A stretch of DNA of 43,196 nt, taken from positions 1-43,196 of the forward strand of contig NZ_BAKM01000037.1 in assembly GCF_000614185.1 (NCBI RefSeq), given 5' to 3'. Below, piece after piece: positions 9,739 through 21,223 of the stretch. The DNA comes from Phocaeicola sartorii JCM 17136 = DSM 21941 (GTDB taxonomy: Bacteria; Bacteroidota; Bacteroidia; Bacteroidales; Bacteroidaceae). The notes under the pieces are model-generated. The model was not told where the DNA came from. It did no database searches and saw nothing but the letters and a program-made list of their open reading frames with translations. Made by a program: the position numbers and the translations under genes. Each line of letters opens with the position of its first letter. Position 1 is the first letter of the stretch.

Positions 9739-11928
9739 CTATTTCACTTCTTCCAGTTCCAAAGCTAAGCTGGAATATTCATTCTTTAAAAGTTTTTGCA
9801 AAACAATACCTTCCTCCATCAATATTTTTCCGCTGATTACCTTACCGTGCAGCCCGCAAGGCTTATCTTCTTTCAAAGGAGTAAGGTCCTTCAACCGGTA
9901 CATTTTCTGAGGGTCAAGCCCGTCCATACACACCTTGGGAAGAATCATATTGATGAAATGGGATGTTTTATAGACATAAAACACCGCCCGTTCTTTCTCG
10001 GGGGTAACATACATCAACGAAGCCACCCCTGTGTTGTCATAGGGAGAGGCAAGACGATAGAGATCGCCAAACTGAACCACATTCCGGATGTCCTTATAAG
10101 CTGCAATCGCACGCTTGGCATACGCCTTGTCTGCATCGCTCATATCCTTGGGCTGAATTTCCATGCCCAAACGCCCCGACATTGCCACATCAAAACGGAA
10201 CTTCAAGGGGATGGTACGTCCAGTCTGATGGTTCCGGTCGGCACTGACGTGAGCAGCCATTGCCACGGCAGGATAGAAAGAAGACACCCCCCACTGCATG
10301 TAAATGCGTTGCAGCGCATCCGTATCATCGCTGGTCCAGAATTCGTTGAAATAAGGCAGAAGACCGTAGTTCACCCGACCACCGCCACCGGCACAAGCTT
10401 GCAGTACCAGCTTGGGATATTTGGCACGAATGCGTTTCAGTACCTTTATCAATCCCTTTTGATAATCTATATAAAGGTGGGATTGCTTCTCTTTAGGAAG
10501 ATATTGCGAGCCGTAATCCATCAAGCAACTGTTGTCATCCCACTTCATATAGGCAATCTCCGGGTGCTTAGTCATCAGGTTATCCACTACACCGAATACA
10601 AAATCCTGCACTTCGGGGTTAGTAAGATCGAGTACTACCTGTGTGCCTCCCCGACCCGTAGATAAAGGACGGTTTTTGACACGCATAATCCAATCGGGAT
10701 GATTTTCAAACAGTTCGCTCTTTGTATTCGACATTTCCGGCTCTATCCAGATACCGAATTTGATGTTGTGCTTCTTGGCCGACTGTAACAGACCTTCTAT
10801 TCCTTGGGGCAACTTCTCCTTGCACACTTCCCAGTCGCCCAAGCTGCTGTTGCCTCCGTTGCGGGGATATTTGTTGCCGAACCATCCGTCGTCCATCACA
10901 AACAACTCTCCTCCCATATCAGAAAAGGCTTCCATCATCCGGTCCATACCTTCCTGATTTACCTTGAAATAGACACCTTCCCAACTGTTCAACAATATAT
11001 CGTGGGGAACATTGCCCTGATGCAACTTATACCAGCGCGCCCAGCGATGGAAAGCACGGCTAACACCGCCTTTTCCTGTAGTGCTGTAGGTCATGGCAAA
11101 CTCAGGAGTAGTAAACACCTCCTTGTGCTCCAATGTATAATGAGAGTTTTCTTCGTTGATCCCTGCCGAAAAGTTGAACCGCGTATTATGGACATCCATT
11201 TTGATAAGATAATTGCTGGTCCATGCCAACGTACCTGCCAACACATGCCCATGAGCCTCCTGTGGCTTACCGTCCATGGAAAGCATGAACGACGGATGGT
11301 CGGATTCCGTATTTACCAATCCGTCCTTGTTACTGATCACTTTCTGGCCGTTGGTCAGTTTCTCTTCCTCCATCGTGCACTCGGCTCCCCAGAATCCGTG
11401 AAAATGCGTCATCCAGTTATCTCCCCGATGTACAGGCAAAAAGGCCGATGCAAAACGATAAAGCGTAATAGGCTTTCTATGGTTATTCTTCACTTCCACC
11501 CAGGTGGAAATGATGTCGGTTCCCTTATAGGCCTTGAAATATTGCTTCAGTACAAACGGATAAACCAGATCTTTCATGCGTATCTCCGTAGTTTCGGCTT
11601 CATCGGTCTGATACTGATTTACCTCTTCCACAACCAGATCGAGCGACATGTTGCCATCAGCATGAGTGACTGCCATGGCCCGTTCACCGGCAGTGTTCAA
11701 CCCGAATACCGGATAGCTCTCCGTACCGAACGCCAGCCCGCTATCATAAATACCTTGGATTTCTTTTTCTGTAATACGGCTGCCATAATATTGAAACTTT
11801 GATTTTTCACCGGGAGTAGCCGTAAGGAGCAATGAGGTGTTGGGAGTGGAAATCAAGTAGTCCTTCGCCCAAAGGCTTCCTGAAGACAATATACTTATCG
11901 CCAACAGTAAATAGTGTTTTGCTTTCAT
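9739..11928 (-). CDS. GH36 alpha-galactosidase
   Basis: The protein has 729 residues with a signal peptide (about 1-21), so it is exported. GH36 enzymes remove terminal alpha-galactose with retention. The domain order fits: N-terminal beta-supersandwich (about 25-310), TIM barrel with FVMDDGWFG (343-351) and FGIWIEPEMSN (391-401), and a C-terminal beta domain. The nucleophile is the Asp464 of AYMKWDDN; the acid/base lies in WTSDDTDA (531-538). The length is the family norm. Its presence, next to retaining GH97 genes of alpha-galactosidase type, is the main reason to propose an alpha-galactosyl glycan as PUL substrate. Confidence 0.9.
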   Translation of the reverse strand: MKAKHYLLLAISILSSGSLWAKDYLISTPNTSLLLTATPGEKSKFQYYGSRITEKEIQGIYDSGLAFGTESYPVFGLNTAGERAMAVTHADGNMSLDLVVEEVNQYQTDEAETTEIRMKDLVYPFVLKQYFKAYKGTDIISTWVEVKNNHRKPITLYRFASAFLPVHRGDNWMTHFHGFWGAECTMEEEKLTNGQKVISNKDGLVNTESDHPSFMLSMDGKPQEAHGHVLAGTLAWTSNYLIKMDVHNTRFNFSAGINEENSHYTLEHKEVFTTPEFAMTYSTTGKGGVSRAFHRWARWYKLHQGNVPHDILLNSWEGVYFKVNQEGMDRMMEAFSDMGGELFVMDDGWFGNKYPRNGGNSSLGDWEVCKEKLPQGIEGLLQSAKKHNIKFGIWIEPEMSNTKSELFENHPDWIMRVKNRPLSTGRGGTQVVLDLTNPEVQDFVFGVVDNLMTKHPEIAYMKWDDNSCLMDYGSQYLPKEKQSHLYIDYQKGLIKVLKRIRAKYPKLVLQACAGGGGRVNYGLLPYFNEFWTSDDTDALQRIYMQWGVSSFYPAVAMAAHVSADRNHQTGRTIPLKFRFDVAMSGRLGMEIQPKDMSDADKAYAKRAIAAYKDIRNVVQFGDLYRLASPYDNTGVASLMYVTPEKERAVFYVYKTSHFINMILPKVCMDGLDPQKMYRLKDLTPLKEDKPCGLHGKVISGKILMEEGIVLQKLLKNEYSSLALELEEVK

Positions 11929-11950
11929 GATTCAGTTCTTATATCAAGAG

Positions 11951-13300
11951 TTAATTCTTCGCTTTCAATACGGATGGATGAAGATCCACATTCTCCAAAC
12001 GTATCCGGTAAGGCCATTGGGCTTCTTTTCCCTTTTCCTTTGCCATCTCATTCCATTTCTTCAGATAATCACGATGTTGCGCAGGAGCAGCAGTCACTAC
12101 GAGCCAAAGGAATTGAGTTTCTTCGGGTATCATGAATTTCACAGGCCGATTGTTTCCGTTACCGGCCTTATAAGTCTTTCCGTAGTAACATTGACCCTCT
12201 TTATTCACAGCTACAAAACCGTATCTCCATCCGGCATCATTCAGATTGCCACTGCGGAAACCTTCACTGCCGGCCACACCTTTAAATTCCAATGTGATTT
12301 CCTCGCCTCCTTCGGGTACATTCAAACGGATAATATTATAACCGTAGTTCTGCGGACAACGGGTTTCGGCTATCTGGTACCAGTTGTCAGCTACCTTATC
12401 CAGTTTGCAACGGTGTTGGTTGGCGTAACTACTACATACATTCTTCACACGCGGCATATCCCAAGTGGCGAAACGGGCAGCCGCCTCATATATCTCGTCA
12501 TTAAACTCTTCCTGACTGATACCCGTCAACCGTTTGTAGGCTGCAACCGGATCTTCGTTGCCCTCTGCTTCTTTCCAGATACGCGCAATAATATTCAATC
12601 CGTGCTTGTTAGACCAATACTCCATGAACTGCGGTGCATGATACTGGTTAATTCCATTCAGCAGCGAGTAATGAGTCTGCTCCATGTAGGCATCCAAGTG
12701 ATATTTTTCAATGGTAGTCCAGTCCGAATAAACCTGCCACAACATCCATTGCGAAGTATATTCCACCAATGGATGTCCACCGAATCCGCGCGAACCGTCT
12801 GCCTCTACCATGTATTGAAAAGAATGTCCCATCTCATGGGCCAACGGACAGTAAGGATAGGATTGGGCGCGGCACGGACGCATCCACATCATCCCCACTC
12901 CTTCGTCGCCCCATCCGTAAGCGGTTGTTTCGGCATCGTTGAACATCCATATAATCATCTTTTTCCGGGCGGATTGCGACGTCTCCGGGTCTGCAAATTT
13001 CAGCTTATCCACATAATAGGTAAAGAACCGTTCACCCTCACGCAACAATTCTTCCGGATAAAATCGGCGGGACTTGTCAACATAACCAGCCGGGTCTTTG
13101 CCGAAGGAACTTTCCCAGAACAGCACCAAATTTTCTGATTCCATCTTGTAGTCATGGCTGAACCGCCCGCCTTTTCTAAAATCATTTTCCTTCACTTGCT
13201 TAGCGGGGATGTGTATTTCCTTTCCGCCCGATTTGGCATGTACTGCATTTCCCGCAAACAACAGGACAACGAGCAGCCATAAATAATTTTTTTGTCTCAT
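11951..13300 (-). CDS. Secreted HExxH putative metallopeptidase-like PUL protein
   Basis: The start at 13300 is preferred over an in-frame ATG 11 codons upstream because it puts a clean signal peptide (MRQKNYLWLLVVLLF, ending AVHA) at the N-terminus; this gives 449 residues. The motif AHEMGH (154-159) is the HExxH zinc signature, followed by SFQYMVEADG. The C-terminal third (about 300-440) looks like a beta-sandwich. I believe it resembles the DUF6055-type group, whose substrate is unknown. It is the first gene of the minus-strand run, transcribed from the 13523-13530 promoter region. A role in freeing glycans from glycoprotein is possible but not shown. Confidence 0.65.
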   Translation of the reverse strand: MRQKNYLWLLVVLLFAGNAVHAKSGGKEIHIPAKQVKENDFRKGGRFSHDYKMESENLVLFWESSFGKDPAGYVDKSRRFYPEELLREGERFFTYYVDKLKFADPETSQSARKKMIIWMFNDAETTAYGWGDEGVGMMWMRPCRAQSYPYCPLAHEMGHSFQYMVEADGSRGFGGHPLVEYTSQWMLWQVYSDWTTIEKYHLDAYMEQTHYSLLNGINQYHAPQFMEYWSNKHGLNIIARIWKEAEGNEDPVAAYKRLTGISQEEFNDEIYEAAARFATWDMPRVKNVCSSYANQHRCKLDKVADNWYQIAETRCPQNYGYNIIRLNVPEGGEEITLEFKGVAGSEGFRSGNLNDAGWRYGFVAVNKEGQCYYGKTYKAGNGNNRPVKFMIPEETQFLWLVVTAAPAQHRDYLKKWNEMAKEKGKEAQWPYRIRLENVDLHPSVLKAKN

Positions 13301-13522
13301 GCTTATCTTTTTATTTTTGTACGATTTCTGCACAAAACTACGTCACTACAGGCTTCCGGACTTTGCTATCCGTTCCTAATTCTGTGCTTTTTGTTTCTCA
13401 AATTGTGCTCACCGTGCATTTAACATTTATAAGCAACTGAAAATATTTCAAGGTCTGAGAACTTGGGAATAACTCCTCTTCTTGGTACATTTCCGGATTC
13501 ATTGACCCAAATGTACACTTTT

Positions 13523-13530
13523 CAAAGATA
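13523..13530 (-). promoter_or_regulatory. -7 box for the minus-strand PUL enzyme operon
   Basis: CAAAGATA on the plus strand is TATCTTTG on the minus strand, matching TAnnTTTG. It implies a leader of roughly 215 nt before the HExxH gene. With the divergent box at 13592 it makes 13301-13623 a two-way control region. Confidence 0.45.
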
Positions 13531-13591
13531 CCATACTTTGTTTTCTACCCCAATTACCGCCAAAAAAATGTTCTATTTGGCTCACTTTTCG

Positions 13592-13599
13592 TATCTTTG
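13592..13599 (+). promoter_or_regulatory. -7 box for the hybrid regulator gene
   Basis: TATCTTTG lies 24 bp upstream of the ATG at 13624. It overlaps an in-frame TTG at 13597, which argues that 13624 is the true start. Confidence 0.5.
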
Positions 13600-13623
13600 C
13601 AATACATTTATGATCATTTTACC

Positions 13624-16600
13624 ATGAAAAACATACACAAGCTATTAACATCGGCAGCAATTGGTTTGATTTTATCACTCTTACCAACCTTGCTACATGC
13701 CAATGAAATATTCAAACGTCTAAGCATCAACAACGGTTTGGCCCACACCGATGCCTGTTGCATTTTACAAGACAGTACAGGCCTTATTTGGATAGGTACG
13801 CTTGCCGGTCTGCAAAATTATGACGGCTACAGTCTACAGACATTTGACTATTATCCGAGAAGCCACAAAATCTACGAGTCGCACAATCGAATCAGAGCAA
13901 TGGCTTGCAACACAGATAAGATATGGTTGGGAACAGAAAGCGGACTAACCTGTTTTGATTTAAATACCCATCATTATACACCTTATTATATAGAAGGAGA
14001 TAAGCTTTCACAACATCTCCAAACCACTATCCACAAAATATTCATCCATCCAGACAACTGTCATTTATGGATAAAGACCTCCAAAGAAACAATCGTTGCA
14101 CAAGTTCATAAAGACACACTCAAATCCGTAGAATGGAACAATGATGCCGACCGTATCTTTTGCAAAGGTATCACAGACCTGCAATTCCAAGGAGAAACTG
14201 TATGGGCTTCCACCGGATTCCATCTCGTCAAACTCGGTATCCGCAACGGGCAAATTGTGCTACTCAACAGCTATGCAACAGACAAACTGTTGAAAAAGAA
14301 TGATATAATACGAAATATCCACCTCATGGGGAATTACTTATACGTGCGTTCGGGAGAAGGATGCCATCGTTTCAACATTGTCGGAGGACAACCGGACTGT
14401 TCTACATCCGTCTATACCGGTTTCCACCAAGTCAATCCGAAAATACCAGCAACAACCAACGGCAAACTAATTGTCAGCAAAGAGGGAGATCTATGGTGTA
14501 CCTACTCCGCAGGCATATTCGAGATGAAACAACCATTCTCATCCCAAGCCGTGATACGGGAATATTTACGGAACACACCGGACGAAGAACACTCGTCACT
14601 GAAAATAGAGGATTTGATCATAGACAAATACAATAATCTGTGGGTGGCATCCAACAGTTGGGGGATATTTTACCGAAGCCTCTCCCAATCGATCTTCAGC
14701 AATCTTTCCGCACCGGATTTTCGGGAAATGGGATTTTCACAGAACGAAGTCGTATCAATCACCGGACAGGACAACGGCACCAATTGGATCCTTGTAGAAT
14801 ACGCCAGCCTGTTCCGTCATTCGCCACAAACGGGTGAACTTACATTGATGCCGTTACAAAAGACAAAAAACGCCGAAACCATATACTATCAAACACTGGA
14901 AATGAGCCGCGACCAAAGGCATCTCTACATCGGTACAAGTCACGGAATCTTCCTCTACGACACGTACACACAAAAATCCCGCAAGCTGGATCCCAAGAAC
15001 TCCGATGACGCAAATCTAATCAATACCAGCATCGCACACTTAAAAGAAGACTCATCCGGACACTTATGGATAGGTACCTGGGGAAACGGCATATTCCGCA
15101 TAAGCAGTCCGCTGAGTGATCCGAAGATAACGATGCATCTCAATACCCAAACAGACCCATGCCTTCTTTCCAATCATATATCACACATTCTCGTCAAAGG
15201 ACATTCAACCTTTCTATGTACTACCAACGGTCTGAACCGCCTACAGCTGACCGATGATGGAAGAATAAAAAATCTATCTTCCTATCAGGCGGATTCTTCA
15301 ATGAAATATCCGATGTCCACCAATTATCTGGCGGATATCGATTGCAGCAACGACTCCATTTGCTGGGTAGGAACTATAGGAGGCGGTCTGAATAAAATAG
15401 TATTGCATTCCGAACGCAATAATGACTATACCGCTACTTGCTATACCATACAAGACGGGCTGCCCAACAACGACTGTGAGATAGTGCTCCTTGACCATAA
15501 AGGCAATGTCTGGACAGGCGGCAAGGGAATCACCCAATTGAATCCTCAGAAAAACACCATCCATACCTACGGACTTGGCGATGGATTGCAAAACAATGCT
15601 TTCAAGATAAACGCTTCTTACAAAGGAAACGACGGTTACCTCTATATGGGTGGGTTGTATGGCCTAAGCTATTTCCACCCCGACCACTTGAGCTGTAATA
15701 CCGGCAATAATGAGCTAATGTTTTGCGAACTGACAGTCAACAATCAGAAAATCGTCCCGAAAGCGGCCTACAACGGACGTATTCTATTAGACAAGGTCCT
15801 AGACAAAACGTCCAAGCTTACCCTCAATTATCTGCAGAACAATTTCACCATCTCTTTTGCCGCATTGGGTTACGAACTGTCCGAACAGATAATGTATCGC
15901 TATCGTCTGAAAGGTTTCCAACAGGAATGGCATACATTACGATATACCAACAATGAAGTTTACTTCTCAAACTTGCCTTACGATTCCTATGAACTGGAAG
16001 TACAGTTCTCTGCCGACAAAGGATATACCTGGCAAGAACCGGGGAAAAAACTGGAAATCAATATACAGCCACCTTGGTGGCTGTCTTTCCAAGCAAAAGT
16101 AAGCTATGTACTGATCGTATTGCTGGTACTGTACATTGCCTTCAGACAATATAGCAAAGAACAGAATCTTAAGAAAGAAAACGAGATACAGAAAATTCTG
16201 ATGGTACAAGATGAAGAAAAATATCAAGCCAAAATGCAATTCTTCATGAACGCTTCACACGAATTAAAAACCCCATTGACTTTAATATTACTGGCAGCCG
16301 AAAAATTGTTCAATGACAACAAACCTGTGAAAGAGTGCAAGACAATCCTTACCAATGCCAAAAAGATGCTGGCACTGATCACCGAACTTGTAGATATCAG
16401 GAAAGCGGATTTGGGAATAGGGACATTAAACATTGAACATCTAAATATGTCCCAGTTAGTGCGCGGGATTTTTGATGAAATCAGTTCCTGGGCAAACAAC
16501 AAACATATTTCTGCCACCTTCACTGCAGATGCAGAAGATATCGAGTTGGACGCCGACAAAGATAAAATGGGAAAAATGATCATCAACCTGCTTTCCAATG

Positions 16601-17924
16601 CCATCAAATATACCAATGAAAACGGCAAAGTGGATGTCCATTTCAAAAAAGGTACAATGAAAGATGTCGCCCCCTGTTACGGCAACTTACACACCGAAGG
16701 AAACATTTCTCCCGAACAACCCGTCTGCATACTTACCATCAGAGATACAGGAGTCGGCATTTCCACAGAATCCATCCGCCTCATCTACGAACGTTTCTTC
16801 CAAGTGCAAGGCTCCTCACAGTCACATTTAGGTTCGGGAATCGGCTTAGCATAGTGAAAAGTATTGTATTGCAGCACAACGGAATGATCATCGTAAGCAG
16901 CCAGCGCATGGTGGGAACAGAATTTATCGTAGCACTGCCCATATCGGGCAGCAGCCCCATCACCAGAAAAACCGAAAATACCGATTTCGATTTCAAAGGA
17001 TTCATGAATAATCAATACTGCGAATTAGACACGGATGGGACAAACAATATCAAAGAACCCGGAAGTCCCCGGAACGACAACCCCAAGTTGCCCACTCTAC
17101 TTATTGTAGAAGACAACAAGGAGCTTCAGACCGCCTTAAGAGAACAACTGTCCTCCTCATACAATATCCACACAGCCGACAACGGCCGTATGGGACTGGA
17201 TATGTGCATGTCTATCTTTCCCGACATCATCGTGAGTGATGTCATGATGCCTGAAATGGATGGAATAGAAATGTGCAGACAAATTAAGAACAACCTCTCC
17301 GTAGCCTATATCCCCTTGGTCTTGCTGACAGCCAAAGACAATGTGGAAAGCCAGATAGAAGGATATGAATCAGGAGCTGACTTATATATTCCCAAACCTT
17401 TCTCCATGAAACTGTTGGAAGTAAATCTGCATAGGTTACTCACACAAAGAGAACAATGGCTGAAAGGAAACAGGCCGGACAACGCCATGCAGGCATCTCC
17501 CGATTACATCCGGAACACAGCAATCATAGAAACCGTAACAGAGAAAAAGACGACCAAAAAAGAGCCACAGAAATCCGCTCTAAGCGCCGAAGAGCTCCAA
17601 GCAATGACAGAACAATTCAAAAAGGTAATCAACGACAACCTCAGTGACCCCAACTTATCTCCCGATCAATTGGCCAGTGCAATGGGAGTGAGCCGGACGA
17701 AATTATACAGAGACTTGAAGCGGATTGACGGCCAGTCATTAGCAGACTATGTACGAAACGTCCGGCTGGAAAAAGCGGCTTATTTACTTACTAATTCTAA
17801 CCTGAATATTCAAGAGATCATGCTTGAAGTAGGCTTTATCAACAGCTCGCATTTCACTAAAACATTCAAGCTAAAATACGAAATGTCTCCTACAGAATAC
17901 AAAAAAAATATCTGCCGAGAATAG
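13624..17924 (+). pseudogene. Hybrid two-component system sensor/regulator (HTCS) of the PUL, one frameshift
   Basis: HTCS proteins sense glycan fragments in the periplasm and switch on their PUL from the cytoplasm, all in one chain. Here: signal peptide (ends LLHA), repeated two-bladed propeller motifs (IWIGT, LWIGTWGNGIF, VWTGG), a Y_Y_Y domain, a membrane segment (about 826-845), a histidine kinase with His879 in NASHELKTPL, a HATPase, a receiver with phospho-Asp in VSDVMMPEMDG, and a C-terminal AraC-type helix-turn-helix. The frame breaks at 16848 within the ATPase motif GSGIGL; one restored A gives GSGIGLSIVKSIVLQHNG and 1433 residues in all. The second part (16854-17924) is open to the end. 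If real, the break would separate kinase from receiver and DNA-binding domain; a read error is likely. Confidence 0.88.
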
Positions 17925-17951
17925 TCCGACATCCTCTTTTCTGATATATAT

Positions 17952-17986
17952 ATGTTCAATTTGTTCCTAAGGGACAAATTGAACAT
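17952..17986. terminator. Hairpin between regulator and susC
   Basis: A 16-bp stem with one G-U pair (arms 17952-17967 and 17971-17986, loop TAA) lies 28 bp after the regulator stop. No T-run follows, so it may be an attenuator or mRNA-stability hairpin upstream of susC instead of a simple terminator. Confidence 0.45.
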
Positions 17987-18092
17987 AATTAGGCATGTTG
18001 AGCAAAGCAAGATCACATGCTTTCCTTGATATTTGCCAGCAGAAATAACAAGAGATAGTTAACGGTAAAATCTAATTAAAAACTTAATCAGA

Positions 18093-21000
18093 ATGAAAAA
18101 GCATTCTAAAAAACTATTCTCGCTTTGTTTAGCCACCATGGTATTATCAGGAAGTATCAATCCTGCATTTGCCAGTCCGGCCGACAACGAAGGCAGAGAA
18201 ATGACAATGACCCAACAACAGAAAAAGGGGCGTATAGTAACAGGTACAATTACCGATGCAACCGACGGAAGCAGCATCATCGGCGCCAACATCATGGTAA
18301 AAGGAAGCACTGTCGGTATCATATCTGATATTGACGGTAATTTCTCTATCCAAGTAGATGGAAATAAAGAAGTACTGGTGATATCTTATATCGGCTACAA
18401 AACACAAGAGGTACAGGTAAGAAACATGAGTTCTTTAAACATCAAACTAACCAGTGACACCGAACTGCTTGATGAAGTAATTGTCGTAGGATACGGGTCA
18501 CAAAAAAAGGCTACAGTTACCGGCTCTGTCTCCCAAATTGACGGAGAAGAAATGAAAAAAGCCAATAAAGTAAATCTAACCAGTTCTCTGGCCGGAAAGA
18601 CGGCAGGCGTCATAGCCAACACCCGTTCGGGAGAACCTGGAGAAGATGGTGCCAGCATCTTAATCCGCGGTAAAGGTACAATGGGCAACAACAGTCCGCT
18701 GATTGTAGTAGATGGAGTAGCCGACCGTGGCTTTGGCCGTTTAAATTCAGAAGATATTGAAAGCATATCAGTTCTGAAAGATGCCTCTGCCGCTATCTAT
18801 GGCGCACGTGCGGCCAACGGTGTTATTTTAGTCACCACCAAACGAGGAAAAGAAGGAAAAATCAAAGTAAATTATGCCGGTGATTACTCTATCTCACAAC
18901 CCACACGAGTTCCGGAAATGGCTAACTCCTTACAATATGCAACTTACATCAATGAATTTGACGACCGTAAAGGTAACGCTCCTTCCTTCTCACAGGAAGT
19001 AATAGACCATATCAAAAAAGGCGATGATCCGATACGCTATGCGGACACCGACTGGTGGGATGCGGCTACTAACAAATGGGCGCCTCAAACCCAACATTCA
19101 TTATCGGTGAGCGGTGGAAATGATAAATTGTCCTTCTATACATCCGCACAATTCCTCTATCAGGATGCTATCTATAAAGACAGTCCGCAGAATTTCTATC
19201 AATATCAGTTCAAAAGCAATATTGATGCTCAAATAAGCAAAAGTATCAAATTTTCATTTGATATATTGGGCCGTCAGGAAGTAAGGAATAGAACAGCTTA
19301 CGATACCAACAGCATTTTTGCCACTTTCCTTGCTGCCAGCCCTATGGCCGCTCCGTTTTATCCTAATGGTATGCTACAAGCAGGTGACAATGCCCCCGAT
19401 GACAACCCCATAGTAAAGACACAAGGACACAACGGTACTAAAAAGTATGTATATAACCTCATTACCATCAAACCTTATCTAAAAATAGATTTAGCTAAAG
19501 TATTGCCGGGACTCTATCTGGACGGATATGCCGCATTGGATTATGTATTCACTCATACCAAAACCTTCAAGCACCCTTATGATATCTATATGTACAATCC
19601 TCAAAATGGAAACTATGAAAATCAGAAAGCGGCAACCGGAGTTATCAGCTTGAACCAAAATTCCAACCATTCCGACCGCATCACACTAAACGGACGTATC
19701 GGATATCAGAAGTCTTTCGGCGAACACAACTTTGACGCTTTTCTGGCTTATGAACAAAGTGTCTATAACTACAGTTCAATGGATGCCTACCGACAGAACT
19801 TCTTGTCAACTGCCATCCCCGAACTATTTGCAGGAAGCAGCAATCCCGAAGATTCAAGTAATGGTGGTTCATCTACTAAAACAGCACGTCAGAACTACTT
19901 CGGACGTATCACCTATAATTACCAACAACGTTATTTGGCCGAAATAGCTGCCCGATACGACGGTTCAGTAAATTTTGCAGGAGGTAAACGCTGGGGATTC
20001 TTTCCAAGTGCCTCATTAGGATGGGTAGTATCCGAAGAAAATTTCTTTAAAAATCTGACTCCTATCATAAACTTTTTAAAACTGAAAGGATCATTCGGTA
20101 TCATGGGTAATGATAACATCAGCGCCTATCAATATCTCACACAATATAAGTTTACAGATGGAATGATTTTCGGTAACGACTTGGATGTGAACAAAACTCT
20201 GAACATGACCCGTACCGCCAATCCCAATGTAACCTGGGAAACAGCCAAAACCTTTAACTTAGGTTTCTCATCTCAATTCCTGAATGGAAAGTTCGGATTC
20301 GACTTTGATTATTTCCATTCTAAAAGAACAGACATCTTGATACAACGCTCTGCATCAGTTCCTTGGTACACCGGTTTAAGCTTACCTGCCGAAAATTTAG
20401 GTAGAGTAAACAATTCAGGAGTAGAAATGATTGCAAATTATCACGATCAAAAAGGTGATTTCAAGTGGAATGTTACAGCTAACTTTACATACGCACGCAA
20501 TAAAGTGGACTATATGGACGAAGCGGCTTCCGTACCCGAATGGCAGAAAAGAGAAGGCATGCCTATCGACGGGTTCGTACTGTATGATGCGATAGGAATT
20601 TATCAGACACCGGAAGAAGTAGAAAGTACCCCGCATCTAAAAGGCGCCAAACCCGGAGACTTGATTTACCGTGATATAAATGGAGACGGTGCTATTACTA
20701 CTGCCGACCAATTCAGAACCGATGAAACCGAAACACCTCAAATTCTCTATGGATTTACTTTAGGCGGTGAATGGAAAGGATTCGACCTCAGTGTATTCTT
20801 CCAAGGACAAGCCAAAGCTAAATATATCCTCAAACCAAAGAAAACAAACTTTGCCGCTGAATTCTACGAAGGACGCTGGAGCGAATCCAATACCCCCGAA
20901 GAGAACTTAAAAGCCAGATGGCCGCGTGCCATGATCAAGAATGCCTACGACGATGGTTTTAACGGCAGCTATTCTACCTGGTGGCTAAGAAGTGCGGCAT

Positions 21001-21218
21001 TCTTAAGATTAAAAAATGTAGAATTAGGATATACTCTACCTAAAAGATGGATGAATCCGGTAGGGTTGGAATCATGCAGATTATATGTCAGCGGCAGTAA
21101 CCTGTTTACAATAGACGATATTAAGATCTGTGATCCCGAAAGCCCCAATGACACTGGAGGTACCCAATTCTATCCACTTTCAAGAACCTTCTCATTCGGT
21201 GTTAATCTTTCATTTTAA
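18093..21218 (+). CDS. susC: SusC-like TonB-dependent outer-membrane transporter
   Basis: SusC proteins import oligosaccharides across the outer membrane with energy from TonB. The 1041-residue chain has a signal peptide (about 1-27, ending AFAS), a carboxypeptidase-regulatory-like domain (about 48-125: VTGTITDATDGSSIIGANI), a TonB-box-like ELLDEVIVVGYG (about 125-137), a plug domain with VNLTSSLAGKTAGV and ADRGFGRLNSEDIESISVLKD-type signatures, and a 22-strand-type barrel ending in Phe (GVNLSF). It pairs with susD 5 bp downstream. The gene follows the regulator by 168 bp. Substrate is inferred from the adjacent enzymes, not from this sequence. Confidence 0.95.
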   Translation: MKKHSKKLFSLCLATMVLSGSINPAFASPADNEGREMTMTQQQKKGRIVTGTITDATDGSSIIGANIMVKGSTVGIISDIDGNFSIQVDGNKEVLVISYIGYKTQEVQVRNMSSLNIKLTSDTELLDEVIVVGYGSQKKATVTGSVSQIDGEEMKKANKVNLTSSLAGKTAGVIANTRSGEPGEDGASILIRGKGTMGNNSPLIVVDGVADRGFGRLNSEDIESISVLKDASAAIYGARAANGVILVTTKRGKEGKIKVNYAGDYSISQPTRVPEMANSLQYATYINEFDDRKGNAPSFSQEVIDHIKKGDDPIRYADTDWWDAATNKWAPQTQHSLSVSGGNDKLSFYTSAQFLYQDAIYKDSPQNFYQYQFKSNIDAQISKSIKFSFDILGRQEVRNRTAYDTNSIFATFLAASPMAAPFYPNGMLQAGDNAPDDNPIVKTQGHNGTKKYVYNLITIKPYLKIDLAKVLPGLYLDGYAALDYVFTHTKTFKHPYDIYMYNPQNGNYENQKAATGVISLNQNSNHSDRITLNGRIGYQKSFGEHNFDAFLAYEQSVYNYSSMDAYRQNFLSTAIPELFAGSSNPEDSSNGGSSTKTARQNYFGRITYNYQQRYLAEIAARYDGSVNFAGGKRWGFFPSASLGWVVSEENFFKNLTPIINFLKLKGSFGIMGNDNISAYQYLTQYKFTDGMIFGNDLDVNKTLNMTRTANPNVTWETAKTFNLGFSSQFLNGKFGFDFDYFHSKRTDILIQRSASVPWYTGLSLPAENLGRVNNSGVEMIANYHDQKGDFKWNVTANFTYARNKVDYMDEAASVPEWQKREGMPIDGFVLYDAIGIYQTPEEVESTPHLKGAKPGDLIYRDINGDGAITTADQFRTDETETPQILYGFTLGGEWKGFDLSVFFQGQAKAKYILKPKKTNFAAEFYEGRWSESNTPEENLKARWPRAMIKNAYDDGFNGSYSTWWLRSAAFLRLKNVELGYTLPKRWMNPVGLESCRLYVSGSNLFTIDDIKICDPESPNDTGGTQFYPLSRTFSFGVNLSF

Positions 21219-21223
21219 TAGTT

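Noticed and set aside
11927..13138. Long plus-strand open frame of 403 codons
   Set aside because: It is antisense to the HExxH gene and has no domain or sensible start context.
13597..13623. Upstream TTG start for the hybrid regulator
   Set aside because: The TTG lies inside the -7 box of the gene's own promoter, so it would not be in the mRNA; the ATG at 13624 also gives a better signal peptide.
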